Shown: positions 43,187-55,273 of the stretch, piece after piece | How the letters are laid out: each line of letters starts with the position of its first letter | How positions within the stretch are numbered: the first letter of the stretch is position 1 | Assembly: GCA_031761405.1 (NCBI GenBank) | Contig: JASEVX010000001.1 | Coordinates: forward strand, 40,903,499-40,967,498 | Source: Serripes groenlandicus | Taxonomy: Eukaryota; Mollusca; Bivalvia; Cardiida; Cardiidae | Direction of reading: 5' to 3' | Length of the DNA stretch: 64,000 nucleotides | Made by a program: the position numbers and the translations under genes | The notes under the pieces: generated by a model | What the model was told of the DNA's origin: nothing | What the model saw: the letters and a program-made list of their open reading frames with translations, nothing else | The model's database searches: none

Positions 43187-44065
43187 GTCGTCAAAGACGG
43201 CAACGATTACTACCATCGTCAAAGACGGCAACGATTACTACCATCGTCAAAGACGGCAACGATTACTACCATCTTCAAAGACGGCAACGATTACTACCAT
43301 CGTTAAAGACGGCAACGATTACTACCATCGCCAAAGACGGCAACGATTACTACCATCGTCAAAGACGGCAACGATTACTACCATCGTCAAAGACGGCAAC
43401 GATTACTACAATCGTAAAAGACGGTAACGATTATTACCATCGTCAAAGACGGCAACGATTACTACCATCGTTAAAGACGGCAACGATTACTACCATAGTT
43501 AAAGACGCCAAAGATTACTACCATCGTCAAAGACGGCAACGATTACTACCATCGTCAAAGACGGCAACGATTATTACCATCGTCAAAGACGGCAACGATT
43601 ACTACCATCGTTAAAGACGGCAACGATTATTACCATCGTTAAAGACGGCAACGATTACTACCATCGTCAAAGACGCCAAAGATAACTACCATCGTCAAAG
43701 ACGGCAACGATTACTACCATCGTCAAAGACGGCAACGATTACTACCAACGTGAAAGACGGCAACGATTACTACCATCGTGAAAGACGGCAACGATTACTA
43801 CCATCGTGAAAGACGGCAACGATTACTACCATCGTTAAAGACGGCAACGATTACTACCATCGTGAAAGACGGCAACGATTACTACCATCGTTAAAGACGG
43901 CAACGATTACAACCATCGTTAAAGACGGCAACGATTACTACCATCGTTAAAGACGGCAACGATTACTACAATCGTTAAAGACGGCAACGATTACTACCAT
44001 CGTTAAAGACGGCAACAATTACTACCATCGTTAAAGACGGCAACGATTACTACCACCGTTAAAGA
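43187..44065. repeat. 28-bp minisatellite, about 31 units
   Basis: The unit is CAAAGACGGCAACGATTACT plus ACCATCGT, repeated with a strict 28-bp period; the third base after CATCG varies (C, T or G). The array is flanked by GTATGATTCCCG on each side (43141 and 44070). The C variant has no stop in any plus-strand phase. Confidence 0.97.
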
Positions 44066-44866
44066 CACACGTATGATTCCCGTAGCAGACGTTCTTACCA
44101 CTTCCCCGCGGAGACGGCATGACAAAGACAGAGAATACTGTCGTATACTATTCGTCTTTCATTGTAAGCAAACATACTAAATAAGCTCCGTTAAACCTTT
44201 AACAAATATAGGCGCATTTTAAGCATTTGTAAAAAATGTCTGTTAAAATTAGTATGGTAAAAGGAAATTAGAATTTCCTCTTTTGCTACACTTGTGTTTT
44301 AACTCTATTCAATGATTGCACTTTCATTGGTAGATGTTTTCCATATCTTGCCTAGCTTTTCATGAGAAGAAAATAAATACTTACTTTGGTAGAAATTTCC
44401 AAGGCATTCTAATAACCTTTGTTCGCTTTTTCTATTGAAACGCACCGATGTTTATGTTTTCAAAGACGAGTTAACAAGAAGCATTTCTTAATCATAAGAA
44501 TTTTTTCGATAATGTTTTGATTTAGAAACTTCTTTTATAATCATTCCATAACCACCTTCATTCCTGTGAATCACAAATTCTTAGAATGACTTATTGATCA
44601 TATATCAATTAATTACTAAGATCAATTAAGAAAATGAACGCTTGCTTATTACTTGCAAATGAATAATCACAGGCGAGTCTCCGGCACTAGACGATCGTTC
44701 TATCAATCCTGTACATACACAGATCGTCTGTGTTGTAATTCACTGTTATTTTCACTTTGACAGGAACACGACGAATCCCGTTAACACTTAATAAGGAAAC
44801 AATGTTAAGTACTGTTGTTAGTATCTATCCCTCCTTGTTAATCCTTTGTTCACATCCCCGTTTACA
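44066..44866. other. Non-coding stretch with a decayed family A remnant
   Basis: 44193-44360 keeps faint family A traits (TAGGCGCATTTTAAGC, AGAATTTCCTCTTTTGCTAC). The rest shows nothing I can name. Confidence 0.4.
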
Positions 44867-45075
44867 TTAACCCTTTCCCTCATATGACAATTCTGCAGCA
44901 GACGACTTTAAACAGATTTTGTCAAAAAATAGAAAATCTCTATAATTGAATGGATAACCTATGACTAAAAGTGGAAAACATTGTTGCAAAAGGATTTCTT
45001 CTTTTGTAACTATGTTTTCAAAAAGCCGTCTGCTGCAGAGGCGTCAGAAAGCGTCTATATGAGGGAAAGGATCAA
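44867..45075. mobile_element. Family A TTAA-type MITE
   Basis: TTAACCCTTTCCCTCATATG and TATATGAGGGAAAGGATCAA. It is related to 3952-4181 but the core palindrome has lost one arm. Confidence 0.82.
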
Positions 45076-45117
45076 CGATAGCGTAAACCATAACTGAATG
45101 CATTGTATTCATTTTAT

Positions 45118-45292
45118 TGTAGCCATTTCCCAAATGCAGTTGTGAACGACGTTTGACAACATTGCATCAAAAGGAGAAATTGTTCATTATGAATAATCAA
45201 AGTTTCATTTATAGAGGATTTCCAAATTAAAATATCAATGCTCTCAGAGTAGTCGTCTGCTTGTAGATTTGTTGCACGAGGGAAAGTATTAC
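45118..45292. mobile_element. Family A MITE, highly decayed
   Basis: GCCATTTCCCAAATGCAG at the left, GCATCAAAAGGAGAAATTG in the core, GCACGAGGGAAAGTATTA at the right. Confidence 0.6.
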
Positions 45293-45644
45293 TAGCCTTC
45301 AATTTTTGAATTTTTCCGAATAAAAACGTGATGATGTCTAAAAAAACACCTCAAAGCAATCAGAGCATTTTCTTTTTTCTCCACACATATATAGTTATTA
45401 AAAGAGGTCCCCAAACGTCATTCGTATAAAAAAGAGTGCTGGTAATAGATCATATTTTGTGTGTATGCAACAACAGTTTCAGCTGTATTCAATAATGAAC
45501 GGCGGATATCGGGTTAATGTTCTCGGACCAGTGCCTTCAAAAATAGAAAATGTCAGCTCAATCGGTCAAAAGTTGTTCTTTGTCTCTTTTCGTGAGTTTA
45601 TACAAGTATTATCCCATCTCGTTCATAAACGATACACCAATTAC
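45293..45644. other. Non-coding stretch
   Basis: Nothing recognised. The 45459-45701 open frame runs into the next MITE and is not a gene. Confidence 0.4.
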
Positions 45645-45873
45645 TTAACTCTTTCCCACCTGCAGACGCATGTTAACGCAATAGCAGCAGACGACTTTTG
45701 AAAACATTGTGGCCAAAGGTGAAATTGCTCATGATGAGCAATTTCACCGTTGGCCACAATGTTTTCCACTTAAAGTCATTGGTTATCCATTCAATTATAG
45801 AGATTTTTCATTTTTGGACAAAATATGTCCAAAGTCGTCTGCTGCAAATTAGTTGTATGTGGGAAAGGGTTAA
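45645..45873. mobile_element. Family A MITE, close match to 26740-26968
   Basis: TTAA on both sides, TTAACTCTTTCCCACCTGC and TGTGGGAAAGGGTTAA. The core palindrome has the distinctive GGCCAAAGGTGAAATTGC arm shared only with 26740-26968. Confidence 0.9.
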
Positions 45874-45899
45874 GCAGACAATGTGGATATTCATGGCGG

Positions 45900-46145
45900 T
45901 AATTGAGCCCTATCGGAAACGGTACAAGTTGACATCCATGTGCTCAGTCTACACACGCTGACAGATGCATTTCACAAGCTTATGTAAGAAATATGGGAAC
46001 ACTTTATATATTGACCAGAGTGTGCGCGTGCAGGCTGATCGTGATCTTCACAAAAGTCTACATGCACCATTTCTCATGGCCAGGCGCGTATCATATCTAT
46101 TGTCCGAATGCAGTGGTTCGAGTATTGATATTCAGGTGTCTATAG
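45900..46145 (+). repeat. Dispersed repeat D
   Basis: ACACGCTGACAGATGC, ACAAGCTTATGTAAG and ATTGACCAGAGTGTGCGCG then GCAGGCTGATCGTGATC match the order of repeat D. Confidence 0.5.
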
Positions 46146-46287
46146 GGTCAAACAATGACCACAATAGTTTGGCCTAGTCACGCAAAATGCAACTTTCAGA
46201 GGCTTTGGCATTAACATAGTATTCACGATTTAGTGGAAATGGGTTTTGTTGCATCCCGATTTTAATCTTAAGTGACATCTGTTTGCT

Positions 46288-46487
46288 TTAACCCTTTACC
46301 ACATGTAGATGCTTTATAACAAGTCAGCAACAAATGACTTTTGAAAACATTGTGGCAAAATACGAAATTTTACCACATTGTGTTTAGCTCTTTTCAGTGA
46401 TTACACTTTCATTTTTGACGTTTTCCGTCTATTGTCTTAGATGTTTTCAAAGTCATTTGCTGCACATTTGTTGGATTTGGAAAGGGA
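46288..46487. mobile_element. Family A MITE, partial
   Basis: TTAACCCTTTACCACATG at the left; TTTGTTGGATTTGGAAAGGG at the right. Half the core is lost. Confidence 0.72.
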
Positions 46488-46600
46488 CATTGGTGTTTTC
46501 CATTGTTTACAAAGAAAAATGAAGACTTCATGGCGAGGTAATTAACCTTGGTAAATTTTTTTACATGTTTTAGTTACAACCGTTTTACGCCAAGCCCTCG
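46488..46600. mobile_element. Family C MITE, right part
   Basis: CTTCATGGCGAGGTAATTAA and CGTTTTACGCCAAGCCCTCG match the right 110 bp of family C. The left half is replaced by a family A MITE. Confidence 0.8.
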
Positions 46601-48288
46601 ATACCTCCTGTGCAATATTAACATCCACAGCAGACAACTTTAAACACATCTAGGCACATTTTGGATAATGACAATTGGTGACGAGAGTTTCTGTTTCGCA
46701 TCATGTTTCAATAGTATACAGAGGCGGCAGAATGCTGAAACAACTTCCTTAACAGATGGCGCAATAGGTGACGGCACACGAAACCGATGCACTCGCGAAG
46801 AAACCAACATTTTATTAATCTTCACATTGAGTAAACATGTATTTGAATCGTTCTTAAAGAAAGTCAAACAGGTTCAACATACTGTTGGATTCGTGAAAAA
46901 CGGTTGTAACTACTACACCTTGTTCAAGACGAATTTACAACCGTTTTGCATGAAAACATTTATAAGAAGTTGGAAAAATAAAATGATATCATTTATATTA
47001 CCAAAGAACTATACATGAATAACAATGGTATTGTTATTGACGTATTCCTGTTTACATACACTGTTCTTAATCATATTTATTTTATTTTGTAGATCATTAA
47101 GATGAAAAGAAATCCCCAGAAAACTAATTCGACATGTTTCAAGACGTCAAAAACTTGCCACTTTGTAATATAGTCCGTTGTACTTATTCGCACTCTTCAG
47201 AATTATTGTATACACATATAAAATAGTAAATTCAATACACACACTAGCGACAGTTCTCTTTAGACAGAACCGTTCCAAGTACAGACAACACTTATAGTAC
47301 GATGGCCATCCACACGAGGTAATAAAACAAGCTAACAACATAGATAGAAGACGAGCGACGTCATAGTAAAATGACTCACGTAGCATATTCAGTGTTTATC
47401 AAAGCTGAAATCAATACAGACAATTGGTTTTTATTTAGATCTCAGAATATCATAACGTTGTAACATAACGTTTATTGATTATCCCATCCGGCAAACACAG
47501 GCTCAGATCCAATTATGCGTCAGCACAGTCGGATTCTGAGTCCACGTTTCCCCGCCAATCCCAAGAATACGGGATTTACCGTGACTCGTCTTTTAAATAT
47601 ATTCCTGATCTGCCTCCAGCAGCACGATGACGTAACGTTCTCCACGACAACCATGTATAGAACGAGATTTAAAGTTCAGATAAGGAACGCTACGATAAAA
47701 TGTTTAAATGGGTTTTCTGGCCTATTTTAGGAAGGCAGGCGCGCGCTTTGTGCGGAAATAAATCAGATTTGAGCCATTACAACATATAACGGCTTTAAAG
47801 ACAGTCTATAAGTCGACAAAACGTATTAATGGCTTACAGGTTCGTCTCGAAAATGTGGATAATTTCATTATCTACATACATGTTTTATTTAAGTGCTTTG
47901 CGTATATTTTTAACAGTGCCAATATAGGATGTCTTGAATTTAACGTAGAACTATATGCATGTTTAAACAATTCCTTATGTGAACTTATGATTTTATAAAC
48001 ATTTTGTGTTTTCTTTTTTATTCTGGCAAAATGTAGGTTCTGAAGAGATGCGTAGATTTGAGCCACTCCCAATACAATTCTCTGACTTTTATACATTTAC
48101 GAGATTAATATCAACGGAGTTATTCGTACAGGAAAACAACCCTATATGTCACTTGTCCGCGCAGTCTGATCAGAATATGCAGTGTTCCCTTAGACAAACA
48201 AGCATTCAAGAAGTCCCTTACATAACATGTCCATTGAGATTGGATAATATCGCTATGGAGATTGGTCGTTTGGCTCGTACAGCAAGGC
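46601..48288. other. Non-coding stretch
   Basis: A short palindrome at 46894-46963 (AAAACGGTTGTAAC / TTTACAACCGTTTT) echoes family C ends. No gene is recognised; the open frames at 46668-47018, 47147-47386 and 47515-47730 match nothing I know. Confidence 0.4.
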
Positions 48289-48330
48289 CAGGGGCGTAGC
48301 TCCCTTTAGGCACTGTAGGCACGTGCCTAC
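48289..48330. mobile_element. hAT-like element, end fragment
   Basis: CAGGGGCGTAGCTCCCTTTA and GGCACTGTAGGCACGTGCC are the right end of the 26229 family, inverted. The element stops after 42 bp. Confidence 0.8.
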
Positions 48331-48375
48331 TCGTAGTGTGTGTGTGCAGAGTGGGGTGAGGGTGTTGGAGGAATA

Positions 48376-48391
48376 GGGGGGGGGGGGGGGG
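48376..48391. repeat. G16 homopolymer
   Basis: Sixteen consecutive G preceded by GAATA; the length may be unreliable in an assembly. Confidence 0.95.
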
Positions 48392-50504
48392 AATATGATA
48401 GTACAGTAGGATACTTTAAATAGCTGTGTGTATAAGTCGATATGAACGGTAGTCATGGAAAGCCAACATTAGCGTTATTATTACACGTGCAGAAGAAGAT
48501 GCTTGAAGGGTCCAAAACTATTCCGGTTTACAGAAGTTTCTGGATACAATCTATGACTAATATGTTTAAAACAATACAGAGGCACGTTAGACTGTACAGA
48601 TGAGATAGCTGATCTGGTCCTACACTGATCGCAAATCCCTAAAGATTGTTTGAGCTGAGTGCCGCTCATATTTACAATATATATTCCTATATATATATAG
48701 TAAATCGATATAATATCTGCCTGGGGGTGAAATAGGCTATTTTTAGTTTTTGTCTAGCCTGTTTTGGAAAAGTCGACTTACGGCTGCAACCATGGATTAC
48801 TATTGAATTCCTCCGCGAAAATCCGAGTTGTTATAGGTTATAATCTACTTTTACAACGATTTCATTGGTTCGACCGAATCACGAACAACACTCCGCTTGC
48901 ATTAATTAATGACACAAAATAGTTCCAATGAGTGAAACACACTCTGACATATGATTGACCTCAATGTCAGTGTTGTTAGTTAATGTCAACATACACACGT
49001 CAACATGTAATCTAGGCCTAGATGTCAAATACACTAGAAATGTAGTCTAAATAGGTTTTTGTCAATTAACCTTGTACGGGCCCTTTTCGGAGATTCAATT
49101 AAACTACAAATACATTACAATTTATAACATGTTAACCCCCTTTCCTGAACACAGACGTGATTTGACGCATAGAACCAGTCTTCTGTAATCAATACTTTAT
49201 GTGTTGTCTCTGTCTGTAAAGCTTTGAGGCATTATCCGGCGTCCGGCCGGCTCTCTGCCTGAATGTGCATTCGTCTGTCCGTCATGATTTGCATTTATTG
49301 GTCAAAACGTTGTTTCTGTTTGGAAGATTCATTTCGAAGTGGTCACACTTTTACCGTGTGATCAGAAGAACGGCAAAATACTATGTACATAATTCTGATC
49401 TGCTTATTTTAGTAATCTCCATGTTTCCTTATTTAGTTCAGCCATTTTCTTAATTAATTTCCATTGTATCCATTTAAAACTTGGATTGTAGGTAACGTAT
49501 AACCAACATATGTGCAATGCACCATTATCAAAACTTTAGCATGCTGTGTTTGGAGTGTGTATATTTTTTCTTTCCATGTTCTCGCTAAATCTGTTTGGCA
49601 GATATATTTTAAAGTCGTCTCACTTATACATTGGGATGAGGAGACCGATGTAATATTTCGAACGCAAATCTGATCTGTTATTTTAGGTATAAACTCATTT
49701 TGTTCATATATTTCTTTGGTCATTGTCTCAATAGATGTTCAATGAATCAATATGATACTTTGTGTATAGGAAACTAATAAGCTACAGATATCCAGTGCAC
49801 AAGAGATATAACTTTAGCATGCTTTCGATTGACTTTCATTTATGAGCATGATTCCAATATATATTGTGGATCTTAAGTGTTTTCTGAACTGGAAATATTT
49901 TAATTAAGGGTCGCTGCTCAGTCTTTTGTCAACCTTTTGTCCTTCGAGATTTATTTTGTTTGTACAAGATAAGGGTCAAACTTTGAAAAATGAGGTATTG
50001 GTTATTGGCAGGCAATTTGTGTTGTTTCAAAAATATTTGGTTTGGTTTGTTTAAAGATCGATGATTTATTGTTTCAACAATGTTTGTCCATATTAACTAT
50101 GCCATATATTTGCAACTTACATATGCCCCTATACCATCAGCGCTTTCAGCGCTTTGATTTTTAATTATTTGCAAAAACACTGCGAGGTAAATGACAAATT
50201 CTAAGTTGAATGCACTTGTGGCTAGATTCCTTTACCTGTAAAAATGTTGTTAATTAAAGAAATAGAATAGTTATATAACCTAGACGCTGGTATCCATGTC
50301 TTCAAGACTTTTAATAAAGTTTGAAGACGACTGGCGTTGTTTGCAAATGCATATGATACAAATAACGAAAATATTATGATTATCATTAAAAAACAGTATT
50401 TATGTAATGTATTTATCAACAAAATTGTCCTTGACATCATCTTTGACGATAAGTTCGATGCCATAGCAACACGTGTTTAAAAAACGTAACGGCGCACTTC
50501 CAAT
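48392..50504. other. Non-coding stretch
   Basis: A family A left-end fragment is at 49129-49185 (TTAACCCCCTTTCCTGAAC). From about 49195 to 50200 the sequence looks like an old dispersed repeat (TTTCGAAGTGGTCACAC, AACTTTAGCATGCT twice at 49530 and 49810), but no class is evident. No gene is seen. Confidence 0.4.
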
Positions 50505-50835
50505 TGAATACGTTACAGAGGTATTCTCGAAACTACAAATGCCATTACATCGTACTTATCATTTTGGATATGAAATGACGACATCATTTTATACTAACGC
50601 AACTTTTTTTGATGCAGTCCCTTTTAACGTTCATTTTAACAGACTTTCTAAGCAGCTGGATGCTATTCAGCAGTTACTGTTAGCTAATCGGTCGGAGACG
50701 AATGATGCTTGTCACAGTGACTTTTGACAAACGTCGGAAAGAATGTTGGCCAAGCTGGGGATCGAACTCACAAACTTTGATTGACAGCCCACGTCGCTAC
50801 TGACTTGGCCACCGGATCTCGAGAATTTATAGACT
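50505..50835 (-). mobile_element. tRNA-derived SINE (family 4), minus strand
   Basis: From 50820 downward (minus strand): GGTGGCCAAGTCAGTAGCG (A-box region) and GTGAGTTCGATCCCCAGC (B box). The body is ACATTCTTTCCGACG and ATTCGTCTCCGACC, ending in AGCTGCTTAGAAAG. It matches 53345-53560. The overlapping plus-strand frame 50473-50727 is not a gene. Confidence 0.78.
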
Positions 50836-51114
50836 ATAAGATATGCATCTGAGCTTGTCCATTTGGAAAAAGTATAATATCGCTTTTGTGATCAGTGTAA
50901 ATCAAATTTCACTTATTTCACGTTTTTATTTCATTACTGCTTTTTTCAACTTTCATTATTCAGATTTCAGACCGATAATAAGCTGGAATGGTCGTTCCTG
51001 AAAGAGGCCTATCTTTAGCAAGCCGCTACTATTTATTCGTAAACGAAGAGGCCTCTTATATAGATAGTTCCCGAGCTTTGAGGGTTGTCTTTATAACAAC
51101 TAGAGATCACTATA

Positions 51115-51425
51115 GCACTAACAATTAAATGTCTCTATAACAGTAAGATATCTCTTAAACAATAATACATCATCTCTATATCAATTAGATATCTCTATAA
51201 CAATTATATATCTGTATGACAATTAGATATATCTATGATAATTAGATATATATATATATACCAATTATATATCTCTTTGGCAATTAGATATCTCTATAAC
51301 AATTATATATATCTGTAATAGTGATATATCTATATGACAATCAGAAATATATATATACGCCAATAAGATATATCTATAACAGTTAGCTATCTCTATAATA
51401 ATTAAATATCTCTCTTCAACCTTAC
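51115..51425. repeat. AT-rich 19-bp minisatellite
   Basis: Degenerate units AATTAGATATCTCTATAAC run head to tail, with a short (AT)n at 51247-51260. Confidence 0.88.
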
Positions 51426-51979
51426 GATATACTTATCTAACAAAGAGAGCTATCCATTTAGGTTTTAAAAATATCTTTTTAAGTAAATGAGATATTTGTA
51501 TTTTTTTTTTATTTTTTTTTTCATTGTATCATATTGTGCATGTATATATTATAGTTTATCTTGATGTTATCCAATCTCCCATGAGTAGGATATATAAAAT
51601 AAATAAAAGCTGTTTTACAGCTTATTCTTAAAAGAGGAATCCCTCTAACGCATATATTTCCCTAATAACCATATGCTAGAAAGATATCCTTTTAATTTTG
51701 AGAAATATCTTCTAACTGAGCGAGAGATGTTTATAACCTACAGAGATATCGCTTTAGATTGGAGAAATATCGTCTTAGTTTATTTTCAAAATCTCTAACA
51801 AGGTCAGTGTCATTGCACGACAAACAAAGTGAAGTGTTTGTTTTTTCCTGTGAATTAAAACCTAATAACTCATTATATACTAATCAAGATACGAGGGGAA
51901 ATTTCGCGACTTCATCAGTTTGTTCATCAGGTAGTGCAATTAAAAACATTGAATCGTGTCGTGTCTCTTCTGTGACTAA
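51426..51979. other. Non-coding stretch
   Basis: Poly(T) tracts at 51500-51520; nothing else recognised. Confidence 0.4.
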
Positions 51980-52193
51980 TTAACCCTTTTTGCTGCAAAA
52001 GACATTTACATGCTTTTGCAAACAATGCAGATTCGAATGAGACAGCTCATAACGAGCTCTCTCCATTGAAATCTGCATTGTTCGCGACTTAAATATTAAA
52101 TTTTATCAAATTTCCTCTTGGACGAAAGATGAAGTGGTCCAATTCTCAACATGGATGAGTCGACTTTGTGTAATTCCGCAGTGAAAGTGTTCA
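51980..52193. mobile_element. Family B MITE, diverged copy
   Basis: TTAACCCTTTTTGCTGC at the left and CCGCAGTGAAAGTGTTCA at the right. The centre CAGCTCATAACGAGCT matches the family B hairpin. Confidence 0.72.
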
Positions 52194-52485
52194 GCGTCAT
52201 TTTGGTTGGAGCCGCGTGAAGAAATTTGGGGTATTGCTGCCCGTATTAACAGTGAACGCTGTAATTAGCCTGCGACACCACACAGTCTCGCCAGAGTCTC
52301 GATGGTTCGATTACATTTGATATACATCTTGATGCTACGCTTGACAAAAGTCTATAGGTGTATTTCCTCTAACACACATTGGCGATTCACATTAAAGTGA
52401 TAGCATGCGTCGGTGACAAGAAGACTCAATGTCGGTCGATGCAGCGAGTTTATCGATCTGCAATTACATTTCAGTAAACCTTTTA

Positions 52486-52690
52486 TTAACTGTTTCCAGC
52501 ATACGCTTTTAACGCCTCTACAGCAGACGACTTCTGGAAGTATTGAGACAAACGGAGAAATTACTTATCGTGGGAAATTTCTCCTTTTGTCACAATGTTT
52601 TCAACATTACTCAATAACTGTACTTTAAATCAAAGGTATATTTTTTTATTGTTTGCCTAGACATCTTTCAAGTGATCTGCTTCATAATTA
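52486..52690. mobile_element. Family A MITE, degenerate
   Basis: TTAACTGTTTCCAGCATACG at the left and GCCTCTACAGCAGACGACTT; the core keeps GAGAAATTACTTATCG. The right end is worn. Confidence 0.65.
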
Positions 52691-52789
52691 TTTTTTTGTA
52701 TAATAAATCTATGCCTCATTAATGAGCCGGTCAATGTGAAAAGGGACTTGTTGACATTTTTGAACAGTGTTAGATGATCCGTCATGTCA

Positions 52790-52960
52790 TAACTTACATA
52801 CGTTGACAGAACCTCATAAAAAGCTTATTTTTAAAAGTAACGTGTGAACGGCGCAGAGCCTTGTAAGATGATGCAGATGCTGATCTGGATATTCATTATG
52901 CAAAGTTCCGATTGTGCTTTAACATCTGGGCTGGGACGTTTATAAGAAATGTATCACAAG
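52790..52960 (+). repeat. Dispersed repeat D
   Basis: ACATACGTTGACAGAACC, ACGTGTGAACGGCGCAG and GCTGATCTGGATATTC follow the order of repeat D. Confidence 0.45.
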
Positions 52961-53204
52961 GTTAATCAAGTTATATAGGCATTTGGTTTATTTCTGCCTG
53001 AGAAGAAAGCAACCTGACAGTATTTGTTTTTGGTATTGGGGGTCGGGTTCTACACTCTCTCTGATATGCAATAAACGAATATGAAAATATCTGGCGCAGT
53101 ATGTAAACTCTCTAAACACAAAAGCGTTATTACTGACATTGATTTGAAATTACTATTGCAAAATGAAAAAATATTTAGCAATTCTTATATTTTGCAACGT
53201 GTTT

Positions 53205-53263
53205 TTGGAAACATCGTCTGCTGCAGAGACGTCAGAAAGCGTTTACATGTGGGAAATGGTTAA
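53205..53263. mobile_element. Family A MITE, right end
   Basis: CATCGTCTGCTGCAGAGACG and TACATGTGGGAAATGGTTAA; the rest is absent. Confidence 0.7.
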
Positions 53264-53344
53264 ATAAAACCTCTTAGTTTAAAAGGGATCATAATAATGT
53301 GTATGTAAAAATATGTGTGCTTGTATCATGGTCAACTTATTAAT

Positions 53345-53620
53345 AATGGACCGAGCCCTGGAAGCCTAGTCGGTAGCGATGCGGGCTGTCAATCAACGGG
53401 TTGTGAGTTAGAACCCAAGCTCGGCAAACATACTTTCCGAGGATTCACAAAAGTCACTTTGAATGGAGTCGTTCATCTCCGACCAATGGGCTAACACTCC
53501 ATGTGGAAAATCAGCCAGTTGCTTGGAAAGTATCTTGTCTGGAGAACTGGTGTGGCAAAGCCAGGAGATACATGAGTAGATGAACTGCTCGCCATGATAT
53601 GACCGCAAATCTTTGAAAAC
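53345..53620 (+). mobile_element. tRNA-derived SINE (family 4), plus strand
   Basis: GGAAGCCTAGTCGGTAGCG (A-box region) and GTGAGTTAGAACCCAAGC at the B-box position (mutated). The body matches the 50505-50835 copy in reverse (AACATACTTTCCGAGG, GTTCATCTCCGACC, AGTTGCTTGGAAAG). The minus-strand frame 53408-53821 is a shadow of it. Confidence 0.75.
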
Positions 53621-54259
53621 GTCGTTTTCTATAACGATTATATCAATAACTAAAAATGAATGATGATTGATTGCCAAAGAGTCACAACTTTCATCTGATT
53701 GTAAAACTTGAAAAGGAAAGGAACTATTAAGTGTTGTCATTTTGCACGTTTTCTGATGCCGTCTGGCTGCCATGTTTTTCAACCAATCAATAAAGCTTAT
53801 GCAAATATTGTTGAGGGTCAAACAAGGAACATGTGTACTAAATTATCTGACAAGCGGATTTACAGAGAAGAAGAATTTTACAAATTATGCATTTTACTCC
53901 CTTCCTTCTGCCGCAGCAACAAAAGTAATGTTTATAATTTATATCTTTGAACAAATTTGAAAGAGGAACACCAAAGGAACTTTCTGGGAAATGTTGGCGT
54001 AGTCATATTCTTATCTTTTATTACACCTAAATATGATATTTACACATTCAGGGACTTGTAATTGTATCTGGTTACAAAGAATAAATGGATTTTTGTTATA
54101 TATCTGACTCTTGCTTATGTTTGCATTCGTAATTCAGTATAGACTTGTTTGCAATATTTGATTGGGGTGTTATGAATCATTTACATCACGTGACTTCAAA
54201 ATCCAACTTGTAACTATAGTATCTTTGCTATCGCAAATCTACCAAAAAAGGTAGAATTG
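53621..54259. other. Non-coding stretch
   Basis: Nothing recognised. Confidence 0.35.
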
Positions 54260-54415
54260 GCTGCTCTCCTAGGCGCTCAGAGTTGTAGGGTTAGCATTAC
54301 GACTTGCCGTTAGGATAAATGGATCAGTAATTCTGGTAACTTACCCAGGACACGCCGAGATATAACTGAAAACATTGTTGAAAGCGGCGTCAAACACACA
54401 GTAATCAAACTCTCG
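54260..54415 (+). mobile_element. SINE family 1 body
   Basis: AGGGTTAGCATTACGACTTG, GGATAAATGGATCAGTAATT and GACACGCCGAGATATAACTG are the body of the 4919-5265 SINE. The tRNA head is lost. Confidence 0.7.
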
Positions 54416-54599
54416 CCACCCAAGGAGACAGGCTAACAATACCATAACATAACATTGAGTTGGGTTTATTTCGTATCTATAATAAACAAAATATCGATCC
54501 GAAGCGTATCTTATCAACTTTATCTCCACTCGTCATAACCAGCTTCCGTTCAAAGGTATTCCATTGATTGTGCTTCCATTGATTGCACACTTTTACCTT

Positions 54600-54800
54600 T
54601 TTTGCCTTTTCCATATAATATTGTATTATAACATGTCTGCAGCAGACAACGTTGTTAAAATGTAAGCAAATATACGGACAATCTATATAAATGAAAGTAT
54701 AATCATTGAATACATTTGTAAACATTGTGACAAGGGTGACACTGCTTATAAGCAATTTCTCCCTTTGTCAAAATGTTTTCAAAAGTCAGAATACGTCTAC
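54600..54800. mobile_element. Family A MITE, highly decayed
   Basis: GTCTGCAGCAGACAACG and a core fragment AACATTGTGACAAGGGTG ... AAGCAATTTCTCCCTTTGTC remain. Confidence 0.55.
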
Positions 54801-55268
54801 AATTGGTTAAGGATTATGCTAGATGTATACCTTTCATATTACATACTGTATATGACTAGAAAGCTACAATCAGATTCAATTTTTTAAAGAAATAATTCAT
54901 ATTTGCACCAAAGATTAATGCAATAATTCGTGTTTACCAAATCGATTTACTTATGATCGAATTTAAAAGTTAAAAGGTAACAACGATGCCTCTCTTTGTA
55001 GACGGTACCAATATAATTCCCTCCTATTGCCCAGGCCAGAGAGGTAGGTTACTCTTTCCCGATGCGAGAATTTCAGAAAGACATGCGACAATTAGTACGA
55101 TAATTATCGCCCCTAAACCCTCTCTAGGATCCTAAACTGTTGCATTTATATGTGTTTCTTTTACCATGCGATATTGCGATAAGAGGCGATGCTTACCGTA
55201 GCCCGTTCAAGTTTCCGTAGTATATATGTCATGTGGCATGATTAAGACACAAATAACATCATAACATG
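54801..55268. other. Non-coding stretch
   Basis: Nothing recognised. Confidence 0.4.
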
Positions 55269-55273
55269 TTGTA

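Noticed and set aside
43187..44065. CRISPR-like array (28-bp repeats)
   Set aside because: Units are directly adjacent without unique spacers, and the surroundings are animal repeats; this is a minisatellite.
46668..47730. Three open frames of 71-116 codons
   Set aside because: No recognisable domains, no splice-site support, and no similarity to each other.
53408..53821. 137-codon minus-strand frame
   Set aside because: It lies mostly over a family 4 SINE on the opposite strand and matches no protein I know.
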